Shown piece by piece: positions 21,795 to 32,442 of a stretch of 64,000 nucleotides of DNA (the stretch's first letter is position 1; every line of letters starts with the position of its first letter). The stretch is from Corticium candelabrum (taxonomy: Eukaryota; Porifera; Homoscleromorpha; Homosclerophorida; Plakinidae): NCBI RefSeq assembly GCF_963422355.1, contig NC_085088.1, positions 8,895,485-8,959,484 on the forward strand, read 5' to 3'. The position numbers and the translations under genes were made by a program. The notes below the pieces were generated by a model. It had not been told where the DNA came from, ran no database searches, and saw only the letters and a program-made list of their open reading frames with translations.

Positions 21795-23155
21795 ATGTTC
21801 TAGATTGTATTGTTTTGTGGCCTTCTTCGCTTTTTCCAGCAACTCCTTGGGTGGGTCAAACTTAGTAGACGAGTCGGAAAGATGAGTTTTCACTGTCATA
21901 ATGCTTGATAGAGTACCATCCAAAGACACAGCGGATCTGTAGCTAGTCTTATTCAAACGAACGAGACTAAATAGCCTTCTTCCCCAGCATTAGAATGGGG
22001 AAGAACAAGAACAAGTTTTGCTACCCTTGCCAGGTTAGGAAACCTTGGTCGACAGCCATCTGTAGACGTCATGCTGGCCAAGAAATTCCATGTAGCATCC
22101 GGACGTACAGCTTGCATCTCTCCTTCTTCGACTTGGACATTGGCAGCTTTCCATGTGTCGTCTGAAATATCTGTTGATTCTAGGAGTTGGTAATCTACAA
22201 ACTCATCAAACAGTGCATTGCACTGTTCGGAAGTAAGCTGCAGAACTGTGCTGTAACGATCGGCAAAGTATTCTACGTCGGTAAAATGAGCATTCATTCT
22301 GTTGTGAAACTCCACAAATTGAGCATGCGTAATTAAGGGTATCATCGTTCAAAGGAAATTTGTCAAAGATATACTTTGTAGCCGCTTCGTAGTACTGACG
22401 TACACCATCAAAAACTTCTTTTCGACTGAAGATGACATTTCTCCTTCTCTTTTTAACTTTTCTAATCTCTGTTTGGTGGTAAGGCCAATAAAGAGTGTGT
22501 CATCAGTCAATTGATTTTCCTTCGTGTGATAGTCAATTTCTGCTAAATGGGTAGCCTCCTTGATTACTGCGACCTTCACAAATTTGGAAAGAAGCTTGCG
22601 AAGTAACTCAACGCACTGGCTGTGCAGGATATGGATACACGGGTCTTCCCGCTGCAGCAACAAGTTAAAGCGCGTAAACACTGGAAGTACTGCATGGTAG
22701 AATAGGAGGTACACTTCCGTAACTGGTCGACTGAAGAGCAGCGAAAGTCGTTTGAAGCGTGGGGATTCATCTTCTGAAAGAAAATATGAGCGAAGACCCT
22801 CATACAGTTCAGGGTACGTTCCACCGCCGTTGCAAGACTGAGCCACCTTGTAGAAACATTTGCTTTGGACTGTTCGCGACGTATATCAAATATCCTTACT
22901 GTAATTGGATTCATCTTTTCCAATCCGGTGTCATTGGAACCATCAATCAAAATAGAGAATGGGCTATTCTTCATTGCTGATACAAGGTCTTCTTCTAATG
23001 CAGGTGCAACAGCATAGTTTAAGATTGCCGTTGATTTCGTTGTAGCACAAGAATAACTCTTTGCAACTTGCCCATCAAACACTTCACGAATCATTGGACT
23101 AAGATAATCCGCAAACGCAAGTGGAATGCTCCTTTGTGCTAGCATCGTGCAAATT
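21795..23155 (-). pseudogene. hAT transposase, catalytic and dimerisation exon, broken
   Basis: The exon opens near 23150 with MLAQRSIPLAFADYLSPMI, and FSILIDGSNDTGLEKMNP carries the first catalytic Asp. It then jumps abruptly from VRIFDI to STRWLSLATAVERTL, whereas relatives have roughly 200 residues between, so an internal deletion is likely at about 22870. A shift leads to the frame 22846-22349 (TEVYLLFYHAVLPVF, FNLLLQREDPCIHIL). The C-terminal hATC (FPNLARVAKLVLVLPHSNAG) is at 22345-21953. After a loss of one A near 21975 the domain continues in another frame (LFSLVRLNKTSYRSAV, LDGTLSSIMTVKTHL) to about 21795. It is not functional as it stands. Confidence 0.82.
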
Positions 23156-23204
23156 TTTACTTCTGCTCCTATCTATGGCGTGCGATCTCTGCCAAAACTC
23201 CCAC

Positions 23205-23580
23205 AACGCAAACAGACTGCAGTAGCACAACGCAAACAGACTGCGGTAGTACAACGCAAACAGACTGCAGTAGCACAACGCAAACAGACTGCGGTAGTAC
23301 AACGCAAACAGACTGCAGTAGCACAACGCAAACAGACTGCGGTAGTACAACGCAAACAGACTGCGGTTGCACAACGCAAACAGACTCGGTAGCACAACGC
23401 AAACAGACTTCGGTTGCACAACGCAAACAGACTGCGGTAGCACAACGCAAACAGACTGCGGTAGTACAACGCAAACAGACTCGGTAGCACAACGCAAACA
23501 GACTGCGGTAGCACAACGCAAACAGACGTTTGTGTAGCACAACGCAAACAGACGTTGGTAGCATGCACAACGCAAACAGT
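23205..23580. repeat. Subterminal 26-bp array, copy 2 left
   Basis: About 14 units of cgcaaacagactgcggtagcacaa type, alternating agcacaa and agtacaa linkers so that two-unit periods are visible. Two units carry a 2-bp deletion (cagactcgg). Confidence 0.92.
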
Positions 23581-24414
23581 AGAAGCTGCAGAAGTTCATT
23601 TCTTTTGCCCAGTCAATGCGTATTTATGATAAATTGATAGTGACGCATAGTCACTCTAGAGAACAAATCTAGAAACATTTGAGAAAATGATGGGTATGTA
23701 GGGATGGGTATGTGAGTGAGGCGCTACATAGCCTGGCTGACAAAAGTGAAATGTGACGCGTTTCCTAGACGACCTAAATTCTGAGACTAGTGTCAGCGTT
23801 AGTAGTCTGGCTACAATTCGGACCGTTTACATTCTAGTGTTAGGTGGCCGGTTCTGAGATTTTTTACTGAGTTATAAGAAATCTGGATAGGACGCGTTTG
23901 GATACTTTGAATGGGCGGCCATTTTAGGTTCTTCGCATCCATGATAGATTGGGAAGGCCCGCACTCTCTGATAGATTGGGTGACCACAGCCATGTCGACA
24001 TGGCAAACATAGCATCACCTGTTGATGCTCAAAGCAGCAAGATGTACGCATTGACCCTCTAGCAGACAGTGATTCATTTGGCATCGATATCTATTTGACA
24101 ATGAAGGATATTGCCTTATCTCAAATAAGAGATCTTTGAATAGAATTTCGCTTAGTATTGAGTTGTCATGAAATTTGACTAGCAAATGATTTTCCCTACC
24201 CTGCGACTCTGTAAACTTACGCTGTATCTTGCAGAGTTAATTAATCTTCTTTACCACCAATAACTTGCATGTACAATCAACTCTTCTCTATATGGGTACG
24301 TACTAGACTCAGGTGGTGTCTACTTGAGGCCGAACGGAAGCTCAACGTAGTCCACAGTGTACTGCAAGGTCTGCAAGCTCTAGAGCATGCGTATGAGTAA
24401 GCAACTGCATGCGT

Positions 24415-24719
24415 GTTGTTTGCGTTGTGCAACCGACGTCTGTTTGCGTTGTGCTACACAGACGTCTGTTTGCGTTGTACTAGCGCAGTCTGTTTGCGTT
24501 GTGCAACCGAAGTCTGTTTGCGTTGTACTAGCGCAGTGTGTTTGCGTTGTGCAACCAACGTCTGTTTGCGTTGTGCTACCGAAGTCTGTTTGCGTTGTAC
24601 TAGCGCAGTCTGTTTGCGTTGTGCAACCGAAGTCTGTTTGCGTTGTACTAGCGCAGTCTGTTTGCGTTGTGCAACCGCAGTCTGTTTGCGTTGTGCTACC
24701 GAAGTCTGTTTGCGTTGTA
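24415..24719. repeat. Subterminal 26-bp array, copy 2 right
   Basis: About 11 units of gtctgtttgcgttgt plus gcaaccgaa or actagcgca, in inverted orientation to the left array. It is interrupted by the Gypsy LTR at 24724; the last two units and the TIR resume at 29881. Confidence 0.92.
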
Positions 24720-24723
24720 CATG

Positions 24724-24873
24724 TGTAACGAGTATACGACTTGCAACAGTTGAAACCCAAAAGGCCACGATTCTATTGTGCCCATACACTATATACTACT
24801 CTACTAGTCAGAAAGTAGGTGTGTCCATACGGTAACATGAAACCACTAATTATTATGACTGCGTTACTCTACA
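24724..24873 (-). repeat. Gypsy 1 3' LTR
   Basis: 150 bp, identical to 29727-29876 except cccatac versus cccgtac. Preceded by target copy catg. Confidence 0.96.
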
Positions 24874-24933
24874 TTCCTCCCTCCTACGATTCTAACGTGA
24901 CCTCACGTTACAATGACACAACTGCAAAAATCA

Positions 24934-26358
24934 CTACTTTGTGTCACTAACTACGTAGTCCTGTAGCCATCTTGGTCGATTATGTTCTCTAGCAGGTCTT
25001 CGAATCGGTAAGTCCACGACCAATGGTTGGTCTAGTACATCCGGGACTTGGCCTTCCGCGACTACCTCCTCAAAGTACTGAACTGCTGCCGGTAGAATAT
25101 TCGGACTGGCCTCCTCTGCTTGTTGCTCGTTCTCTTCAGTTAGGTTCATCACTTGTTGTTCTCGATCTTCCTGACAGCTGTCGTGTACCGGATGTCTGTA
25201 ACATGGCTTCACTCGGTTATAGTGTACTCGCCTCCGTCGTCGTCTTCTACCTTCCGCAGGAATGACGTCCATGGTGCCATTGTCGTACACTGCCAATACG
25301 CGGAACGGACCCTTTCAAGGTTTGGCTAGTTTGCTGGACATTCCTATATTTACAACTGGAGTAAACAACCAAACTAGATCACCTGCCGTGTAATGATGAT
25401 GAGGAGATGTCTTCTTGTCGTAGTTCTCCTTCTGACAACGTTGTGCTGACACGATGTGCGTCTCTACGAATTCCTTGGTCAGAGCTCTGTCCTCCTTCAA
25501 TCGTTGTCCGAACTCCGTTGTTGCTTCTGGTTCAGGAAGAGGTGCTCCAGTATGAACGTCGACAGGAAGGCGTGCACTTCTTCCTAACATCAATTCAAAT
25601 GGACTCATTTGTGTCGTTGATTGCTTTGATGTTCTGTAGTGAAACAGAAGTACAGGTAGACATACATCCCAGTCTCGCTGATTGTGGGAGACATGCTTAG
25701 CAAGCAGGTCTAGCAGAGTTCGATTTGCCCTCTCGACTAACCCATCACTCTGGGGATGATACGGAGTAGTTCTAACTTTCTCTATCTCAAGTATCTGGCA
25801 AACCTCCTGCAGTATCTTGCTCTCGAAATTTCTCCCCTGGTCACTATGGAGGATAGCTGGTGTTCCAAGTCTGCAAAAGACCTCATCAACAAGTACTCGT
25901 GCCACTGTTGATGCCTTCTGGTTGGGTAGTGCAAAGGCTTCCACCCACTTGGTGTAATAATCAGCCATGACAAGCAAATGCTTGTTTCCCTTTTCTGTCT
26001 GAGGTAATGGACCTAGAAAGTCAATAGCGATCATTTCCATTGGACCTCCAACTGTAATGTTGTGTAGTGCTGCTCTTGGGTGAAGTGGTGGTCTTTTCCT
26101 CTGACTACACTGTATACAACACTTGATCCAGTCTTTGATATCTTGAGTGTATCCTGGCCACCAAAATCTATCCTCCAGTCTTCCCAAAGTCTTTTCCAAT
26201 CCAAGGTGTCCACTCTGGTCATGCAATTGAGTTAAGATCTCCGATACTAAAGATGTTGGAGCAACTACTAATTCTTGCGTTTGTCTTCCTGTAGCCATTC
26301 TCCTGTCCCGAATTCTGTACAGTAGTCCATCGTCTGTTACTTTCAACTGATGCCACAC
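24934..26358 (-). pseudogene. Gypsy 1 integrase with GPF module, one TGA stop
   Basis: The 347-codon frame 26358-25315 holds an HHCC zinc domain (HDQSGHLGL...CCIQCSQ) and the DDE core: IDFLGPLP, ILHSDQGRNFES and PYHPQSDGLVERANRTL, with all three acidic residues present. At 25315-25317 a TGA replaces the Trp expected before KGPFRVLAVYDN, the GPY/F-like C-terminal module. The same frame then runs to 24934 with a basic RRRRRRR patch. A single nonsense change separates the parts. Confidence 0.9.
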
Positions 26359-26364
26359 TCGACC

Positions 26365-27146
26365 AAACTGTTTAAGCTTTTTGAATTACTTTTCCACTTT
26401 CCCGCAAACTGTGGTCGTCCTGCTGGCATCTGCTCAAACACTTCCTATATTTCAGTGTCACTCTTCTGCATGTGCTGCAAGTCAGCAGCTGACCATTGGG
26501 GAAGGAATCCAACTGCTGCACATGATTCAGATGTCTCGTTGTGGTGAGTGGATAGCAATTCCTGGTCTTCTTTGTCTGTGTCATGGTGTCGACGTCTCGA
26601 TAAGCTATCTGCATTGGTATTGTCCTTGCCCCTCCGGTAGACAACGTCCATGTCATACTCCCCTAACATCAAGATCCATCGTACCAGTCGTCCAGTTGGT
26701 TCCTTGACTGACTTCAGCCATGATAATGGACAGTGATCCGTTGCTACTGTAAACTTGTGACCGTACAAGTAAGGACGAAATGCTGTAACTGCCCACACAA
26801 TTGCGAGTGCTTCCTTCTCTACTGTTGAATAGTTGTGTTCTGCTTTACGCAAAGCCCTGCTAGCATAGGACACTACTCTCTCTCTTTCCCCTCGATCACT
26901 TGAGATAGCACTGCCCCAATCCTGTCTCACTAGCATCGGTGGCTAGGTGGAACGGTTTATCAAACTGTGCAAAAGCTAGGACTGGTGGTTCCGTCAGTCT
27001 CTCTTTTAGGACAGTGAAAGCTCTTTCACTGGCTTCAGTCCAGGCGAAGTCTGTGCCTTTCTCCTGCAGTTGAAAAAGTGGGGCAGCAATCTGCGAAAAT
27101 CCTGGTACGAACCTCCGGTAATAACCCGCTAAGCCAAGGAATTCCT
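26365..27146 (-). pseudogene. Gypsy 1 RNase H and connection, frameshifted
   Basis: The connection segment (27146-26940) ends with [13 protein letters not shown], the first RNase H Asp. A shift near 26935 moves the domain to the frame 26936-26445, which reads [20 protein letters not shown] (catalytic Glu), then [14 protein letters not shown] and [10 protein letters not shown], the later acidic motifs. All RNase H motifs exist but in two frames. Confidence 0.85.
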
Positions 27147-27832
27147 TCAGCTCTTAACTTCTGTTGGTCTTGGAAAATTCTTGACTGCCTGAAGCTTTAC
27201 CGGATCTGGCTGAATACCCCTCGCAGATACTATGTGTCCCAGGTACTTCACGGAATTCCTCGCAAAGTGACACTTAACAGGTTGTAGCTTCAAACCTGCT
27301 GCATTCAATCTCCCAAATACCCTTTCTAGCCTCAACATGTGTTCCTTGAACGATGATGAAAACACTATGATGTCATCCAAGTAGATTAGACATTCTTCCC
27401 ATGATAATCCCGCTAGCACTGCTTCCACGAGTCGCTGAAAAGTACTGGGCGCATTGGTAAGACCGAAAGGCATGACATTAAATTCATACAGCCCATGCAT
27501 TGATGTGAATGCCGTCTTTGGTCTATCCTCGGGTGCCACCTCTACTTGCCAGTACCCAGAAGCTAAGTCCAACGTAGAAAAGTACTTGGCTCCTGAAAGG
27601 CTGTCCAGTGCCTCATCTATCCTAGGCAATGGGTATGAATCTTTAGTCGTGACAGCGTTCAACTTCCGGTAGTCTACACAGAATCTAAATCGGCGATCCC
27701 TTCTCTTTACAAGAACAATCGGACTTGACCAAGGATTTGCTGATGGACGAATAATGTCCCTTTCCAGCATCTCTTGAACTTGGTCTTTGACCACGCCTCT
27801 CAAGCTGTGTGGAAGTCGTCTGGGGTGCTGTC
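27147..27832 (-). pseudogene. Gypsy 1 reverse transcriptase
   Basis: The RT core is complete: PWSSPIVLVKRRDRRFRFCV, STLDLASGYWQVEV (first Asp), MPFGLTNAPSTFQRL, and the active site YLDDIIVFS with CHFARNSVKYLGHIVS. Near 27150 (PRPTEVKS, then stop) a one-base shift separates it from the connection domain, which resumes as ELKEFLGLAGYYRRFVPGF in another frame. Function would be synthesis of element cDNA primed from the tRNA site. Confidence 0.9.
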
Positions 27833-27834
27833 TA

Positions 27835-28981
27835 ATTGGGGACTGTCCCCAGTCTTGATTCTGTGTTGGACACGATCCGTTCTGCCTACTTCGCCTGCTT
27901 GGAATGCAAACAGATTAGCATGCGTGATGATCAGTGCCTCCAATTGTTTTCGTTCGCTTTCCTTCAGTGGCAGCTTGTTTAGTTCAAATTGCTGCACTAG
28001 CTCATTGTTCTTTTCACTAACTGATGCATTAGTAGGTATGACATAACTTCTAGGGACTGCATCTTGGCTAGTGTCAATTCGTGCATCTGGTTCTTGAATC
28101 ACGCCTACAATGGGGACGTCGTGGTCTATGCTGGTCAGTTGCCCTAATGCAGTTCCTTGTGACAGCTGCACTGGTCCACCAGGTGCCATCAATTGCACTG
28201 GCACCACATCCTGATCCAAACTGATTAGTGAGTGGGCAATCATGACACCTGTCTTGCTAATGACCGTATTGTCTGGCTCTAACATTGCCACTCCCTCTTG
28301 ACATACCTTGTTACCATACTCATCCACTATGTGAGCTTCTCCCAGCTGTCTCGTCATTGTGGGAATCTGCATGCTGTGGTTGAGAATCAGAAAACAATGA
28401 TTGCTTTGTACTCCTGGTGTGGTCAATTTTCCACTTGCACTTCCTGGTAGTGTCAGCCTTCTTCGCCTCAAGTCAACAGTAATGTTGTGCTTCAAAAGAA
28501 AGTCTACACCAAGAATGGGTCCTGTAGCTATGTTGGCTACCAAGAATGTATGATGAGTCTTCCACTGACCAATTTCCACTTGCAAGTCCATCTTGCCACA
28601 GACAAGGATATCATTTCCATCCACTCCTTTCAGTGAATTGTGGCTATTCTCATCACTCCTAGATGAATCGTGGTTTCCCAGATAAAGCCTGCTGGGCACC
28701 AGAGATGCAGATGCACCAGTGTCTACCAGACACTGCGTCATCTGTCCTGCCACAATCGCCTGTACTGTGAGAGAGCATGATTGATCAGCTTCTCCACCAG
28801 TCAGAATACCCACAGTATTACGTTTCCGCGGTTCTTTGGTCAGGCTATTGGGGTTACTGTTGGACTTCTTCCATGCTTCCTTGTGGGTAGGTTTCCCAGC
28901 CGGCACTGGACAATCTCGTTTCCAATGATCTGTACTACCACATCTGAAGCATCCTCCACTAATCTTTCGAGATCGGGACTG
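27835..28981 (-). pseudogene. Gypsy 1 nucleocapsid knuckle and aspartic protease
   Basis: This continues in the Gag frame after the TAA. CCHC knuckle first, then the retropepsin active site QCLVDTGASASLVPSRL and the flap-to-dimer region ILGVDFLLKHNITVDL. The frame runs through a linker typical of Gypsy Pol and is lost by a one-base shift in a CCCC run near 27833, where RT homology moves to the next frame. Protease would cleave the Gag-Pol polyprotein. The DTGA active site is intact. Confidence 0.85.
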
Positions 28982-29704
28982 TTACTTCCCAGTAACTCCA
29001 CCTTGAATGCGGTCTTCCAGTCGTTCCAGGCGCGAGGTCAACGCTTCTAAAGAACGCACCATTGTTTGTGCTAATGATTCATGATCAGCGGACTGCGCTC
29101 CTGTTGTGGCAGCTATCCTCCCTTGTCTTGTACCTTGCCTGTCCTCTTTGCGACGCTGCAAGAGACACAGCTCTCTAACTTTGCTCACCGTTTCGTTAAG
29201 GCCCACTGGTGCTAAGACGTATAGCTGATCACTGATGACCTCCGGTAACCCGGCAATGAACCAGTCAATCAACTGCTGCCGACGCAACTCTGCGGATAAC
29301 CCAGGCTGTGCTCTGTCTAGCAAACGTTCTAGATCACGTACAAACACATCAAGATCCTCACCCGTCTGCAGAGTGCGACTATTGAGCTGCCGCGTTGCAA
29401 GGCGACGACGTTCTTCTGTACGCGGTTCAAATGCTGTTTTCAGAGCGGCAATGAGGTGGTCGTACGTATCCGTTTGCTGTTGGGTCAGCCGTTCAAACAC
29501 TGCAAAGGCTCGTCCTTGCAGCAGAGTAGGCAACCGTACGACCTTGTCGTGGGCGTCCCAGCGGTTAGCAGAACAGCAGAGATCAAAGCGACGCAACCAG
29601 GTAGATATGTCGCCATCAGCAAAAGGTTCTGGTAGGCACGGCTGACGATAGGCTTGAACCTGAGGTTGCTGTACAACTGGCTGATCGGCACCTTGCTGAG
29701 CCAT
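28982..29704 (-). CDS. Gypsy 1 Gag capsid region
   Basis: Open from MAQQGADQP (ATG at 29704; an upstream in-frame ATG at 29749 lies in the LTR edge and is less likely) to a TAA at 28982-28984. It contains the Gypsy Gag capsid core, including ISTWLRRFDLCCSAN, RLPTLLQGRAFAVF and QLIDWFIAGLPEVISDQL. The C-terminal SLEALTSRLERLEDRI looks like a coiled coil. The same frame continues past the stop into a CCHC knuckle (CFRCGSTDHWKRDC, 28909-28950) and the protease. Confidence 0.85.
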   Translation of the reverse strand: MAQQGADQPVVQQPQVQAYRQPCLPEPFADGDISTWLRRFDLCCSANRWDAHDKVVRLPTLLQGRAFAVFERLTQQQTDTYDHLIAALKTAFEPRTEERRRLATRQLNSRTLQTGEDLDVFVRDLERLLDRAQPGLSAELRRQQLIDWFIAGLPEVISDQLYVLAPVGLNETVSKVRELCLLQRRKEDRQGTRQGRIAATTGAQSADHESLAQTMVRSLEALTSRLERLEDRIQGGVTGK

Positions 29705-29726
29705 GAACTCACTTCTGACACCAAAA

Positions 29727-29876
29727 TGTAACGAGTATACGACTTGCAACAGTTGAAACCCAAAAGGCCACGATTCTATTGTGCCCGTACACTATATACT
29801 ACTCTACTAGTCAGAAAGTAGGTGTGTCCATACGGTAACATGAAACCACTAATTATTATGACTGCGTTACTCTACA
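29727..29876 (-). repeat. Gypsy 1 5' LTR
   Basis: 150 bp. It should carry promoter and polyadenylation functions, though no TATA box is obvious in so short an LTR. Followed by target copy catg. Confidence 0.96.
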
Positions 29877-30032
29877 CATGCAATCGACGTCTGTTTGCGT
29901 TGTGCTACCGACGTCTGTTTGCGTTGTGGGAGTTTTGGCAGAGATCGCACGCCATACCTATCGTCTGTATACGGAACACTTCAATTAGATAACAACTTTA
30001 CGCCTTGTAGAATTATAACATTAATTGCTAAC

Positions 30033-30444
30033 CTTAGTTGCTACAGCATCATGGCATAAAGATTTCAGCTGTGTTTGCGTCTCCATCTGTTTTGCAAATT
30101 TGTTGTGAGAAGTGCTGGCCACATGTCGTTTTACATCTAGCTCTTCTTGATGTTTGCAAGATATCTTTTTCTTGCACAAAGTGCAAAAGAAGGAAAACGG
30201 ATCGCTAGTGATAGCTTCAATGCATTCATACATCCGAGTCCAACTTCGGCTAAACTTTGATAAATAGCGAGCTGATCCTGTGTACGCTGAGGTCTTCTTT
30301 TTCTTTTTCGGTGGTGTGTCACAACCTCCGGCTTGTTCGGTATTCTCACTGACTTCAGTTTCCTTTTGAAGTGTGTCTTCAACTGTCTCTACTACCTGGT
30401 GTTCTCTTGACGTTCCCTCAAGAGCAGTGGAATCAAGTGTACTG
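30033..30444 (-). pseudogene. hAT transposase exon 2 with zinc finger
   Basis: Open across the whole stretch and bounded by a ttttcactctag acceptor and an AAG/gttagc donor. It encodes an acidic linker, a PPKKKKK basic patch, SARYLSKFSRSWTRMYECI, then FFCTLCKKKISCKHQ with a following H...H that completes a C2H2-type finger (CTLC...HVASTSH). The finger would bind the element's ends. The downstream intron, originally about 100 bp, now holds the 6.8-kb insertion. Confidence 0.72.
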
Positions 30445-31162
30445 CTAGAGTGAAAATATTCTTACATCTGTAGCTTATGCATTCTACTGTTGTGTGACCA
30501 CAGAGTCAAAACTGAAAGGAACTCGACTGCATGCTGTCAACATACACTAGCGCCTAACAAAATTAAGGTGATATTGTATCTAAGTTATTATTCTTATTCA
30601 GAATTATCACTTTAATTATAATTATTAACGTTCTACATATACTATAGATATTGATCCGTGCATGTACTATTCTAGTTGTTTGATGAATTCCAATTTTAGA
30701 GTAGCTTGCACATACTACCAGAAAGTATAACTAGATAAAGCCTATCAACTAAAAACCTACACAACTGTATCAGGACACAGTTTTCCAGCGCTCGACACAT
30801 TTTCAGACTGAGACTTGCCTTGCATGGGGGCACTAAACTAGCTGATACCATCGATCTAGAGTGTTATTATTTGTCTTTTCGCAATCCGATTACCTCATAT
30901 CGTAAGACCTAATGAGTCAGAGTCATCTGCCTCCCGGTTCAATCGTTTACTGATCGATTCATCTGTCAGGAATGATAAGTACGTTTCAGAAAGCCGCAGA
31001 GGATTGCCTGACTATACAGATTGCAAAAGTGTACGGCTATATCTAGCGTTGCATGCTTACACCTAAGGTTTTTGTAGAAGGCATAGACTTAATTAATTAA
31101 ATTAAATGCGCAATAAAGAACTACATCTAGATGACAACGGTCAGACATTCATAAATACTTAC

Positions 31163-31253
31163 GTTTCTGAGGACGCAGATAGTGGGACCGATGGGCGATC
31201 GGCGTATCTCTCTGCCCTGCTTTGGTTCGCTTTAAAAAAAAGTACGCTTCCAT
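31163..31253 (-). pseudogene. Probable hAT transposase exon 1
   Basis: ATG at 31253 starts MEAYFFLKR and the segment ends at a consensus donor, gtaagt (31157-31162). Its phase does not fit exon 2. One extra T in the 8-T run at about 31236 would restore both phase and a natural-looking protein, so this is either a one-base deletion or an indel error. Confidence 0.5.
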
Positions 31254-31596
31254 GATAGTCAGTGTTTAAAGTACGACGTGCAAACGTCGTAGTGACAGCA
31301 GCACGTCCTTGGCATGATAGTTATTAGAGTTTGCTTGACAGACTCCGCCTATATCCGGTTAATTAATATTTTGACCAACCATAGAAGAGTCGGATGAAAA
31401 GAGGAGTTGACACACATTATATAAACATATACAATATAATACATTGATATGCTAACAGCACACTCATCAGCCACACCCATTAGTCACACCCACCAATGGT
31501 CAGTATGCGGGACATTTGACGCCAAATGCGGACAGGCGGGAGAAGGGTCCCAAATGCGGGAGTCTCCCGCTCAATGCGGGAGAGTTGGCAGCTCTG

Positions 31597-32174
31597 CGAC
31601 TCTCAACACTGAGGCCCCCTTTCAATAAACGGTGCAGGTTACTGCTCGAAAGATGCACAAAAAGGCAGCAGTTCGTTTATGTCAAAATCGCGGTTGTAAC
31701 ATGTCCGTTCACTACCAAGAATCAATTGGCGCGCCGGTAGCCTCGTACACCAAAGCGCATTCGCTGCAGCGGCTAAGTTCCCAAACCTCGTCCAAAAAAA
31801 TCGCCCGAAGCGCTAAACCCCATTTACCTTGGCGCGCCCCATGTCAATCAAAAAACCCTTTGTTTTTTTAATTACTCGCACGTGACTAAATTAGCATTCA
31901 CGAGACTGGTTGGGGGGGATACTGGAGTCGCTCCCAAGACGCAAGACGCGAACGCAAACACGTAAGGCTTTGTGTCTTTAATGTAAACCCACCTTAGCGC
32001 GTCTATCGAATATGAAATAACGCACGTTATGAAGGGTATATTGTTGATAACAATCCGGTTATAGCTACATTGATATTAAACAACTCAAATTTTAGAGTGC
32101 GTTATAAGTTAGTAGCACGCACTGCATTTTGGATTGTTTATATCAACGTGCAGCTTTCGGTCGCATACGTAGCA
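31597..32174. other. Spacer between hAT and MULE elements
   Basis: 580 bp with no gene recognised; the only GC-richer piece is around 31725-31840, which has two ggcgcg motifs. Confidence 0.4.
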
Positions 32175-32442
32175 GTGGCCGAGCAAATTATTTTTTGGGC
32201 CCAGTTTGAAAAATTTCGGATATCCCGACACGTGCATAACTAACGCGCACTAACCCACCGTCATTCTCCATAGCGTGCGTGCGGTTCTATTCGTTTGCAC
32301 TCTAGACACAAGTTTCTGCAAGCATTCTCTTCTTCTTTGGTAATCACCTGTTATTGGCGCCGTTTCGATCTGATTTTGCGTTTTTTCTGTATTTCATAGG
32401 GAAATGAAAGCGACGAAGTTGGCAAGCCGCGTCTGCTGCGTA

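Larger units (their letters stand above)
24724..29876 (-). mobile_element. Gypsy LTR retrotransposon 1
   Basis: 5.15 kb, minus strand. LTRs of 150 bp (24724-24873 and 29727-29876) begin TGTA and end TACA and differ at a single base. The target duplication is catg (24720-24723 and 29877-29880). A primer-site-like tggtgtcagaagtgag lies inside the 5' LTR (29710-29724), and a purine tract (minus-strand aggagggaggaa) adjoins the 3' LTR. Gene order is Gag, protease, RT, RNase H, integrase, the Gypsy order. At least five frame disruptions make it nonautonomous despite the recent insertion its LTRs imply. Confidence 0.95.
23174..29956. mobile_element. TATGGCG TIR element, copy 2, split by a Gypsy insertion
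   Basis: Same TIR (TATGGCGTGCGATCTCTGCC) at both ends, flanked by a perfect 6-bp duplication, cctatc (23168-23173 and 29957-29962). Without the Gypsy element it is about 1.63 kb: array 23205-23580, core 23590-24410, array 24415-24719 continuing at 29881-29935. It is inverted relative to copy 1, and its arrays are much shorter. The insertion point lies at the 3' end of the host hAT element's second intron. Confidence 0.9.
21399..31596 (-). mobile_element. hAT element, outer layer of a three-level nest
   Basis: Left terminus CAGACCTGCCAACC at 21399 and right terminus GTTGGCAGCTCTG ending at 31596 are hAT-like inverted ends. Both subterminal zones are rich in ATGCGGGA motifs (two on the left, several on the right). 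I could not find a clean 8-bp target duplication (gacgacac versus cgactctc). Inside, on the minus strand, is a three-exon transposase. Its second intron holds the TATGGCG element (23174-29956). Without that insertion the hAT would be about 3.4 kb. Confidence 0.75.
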
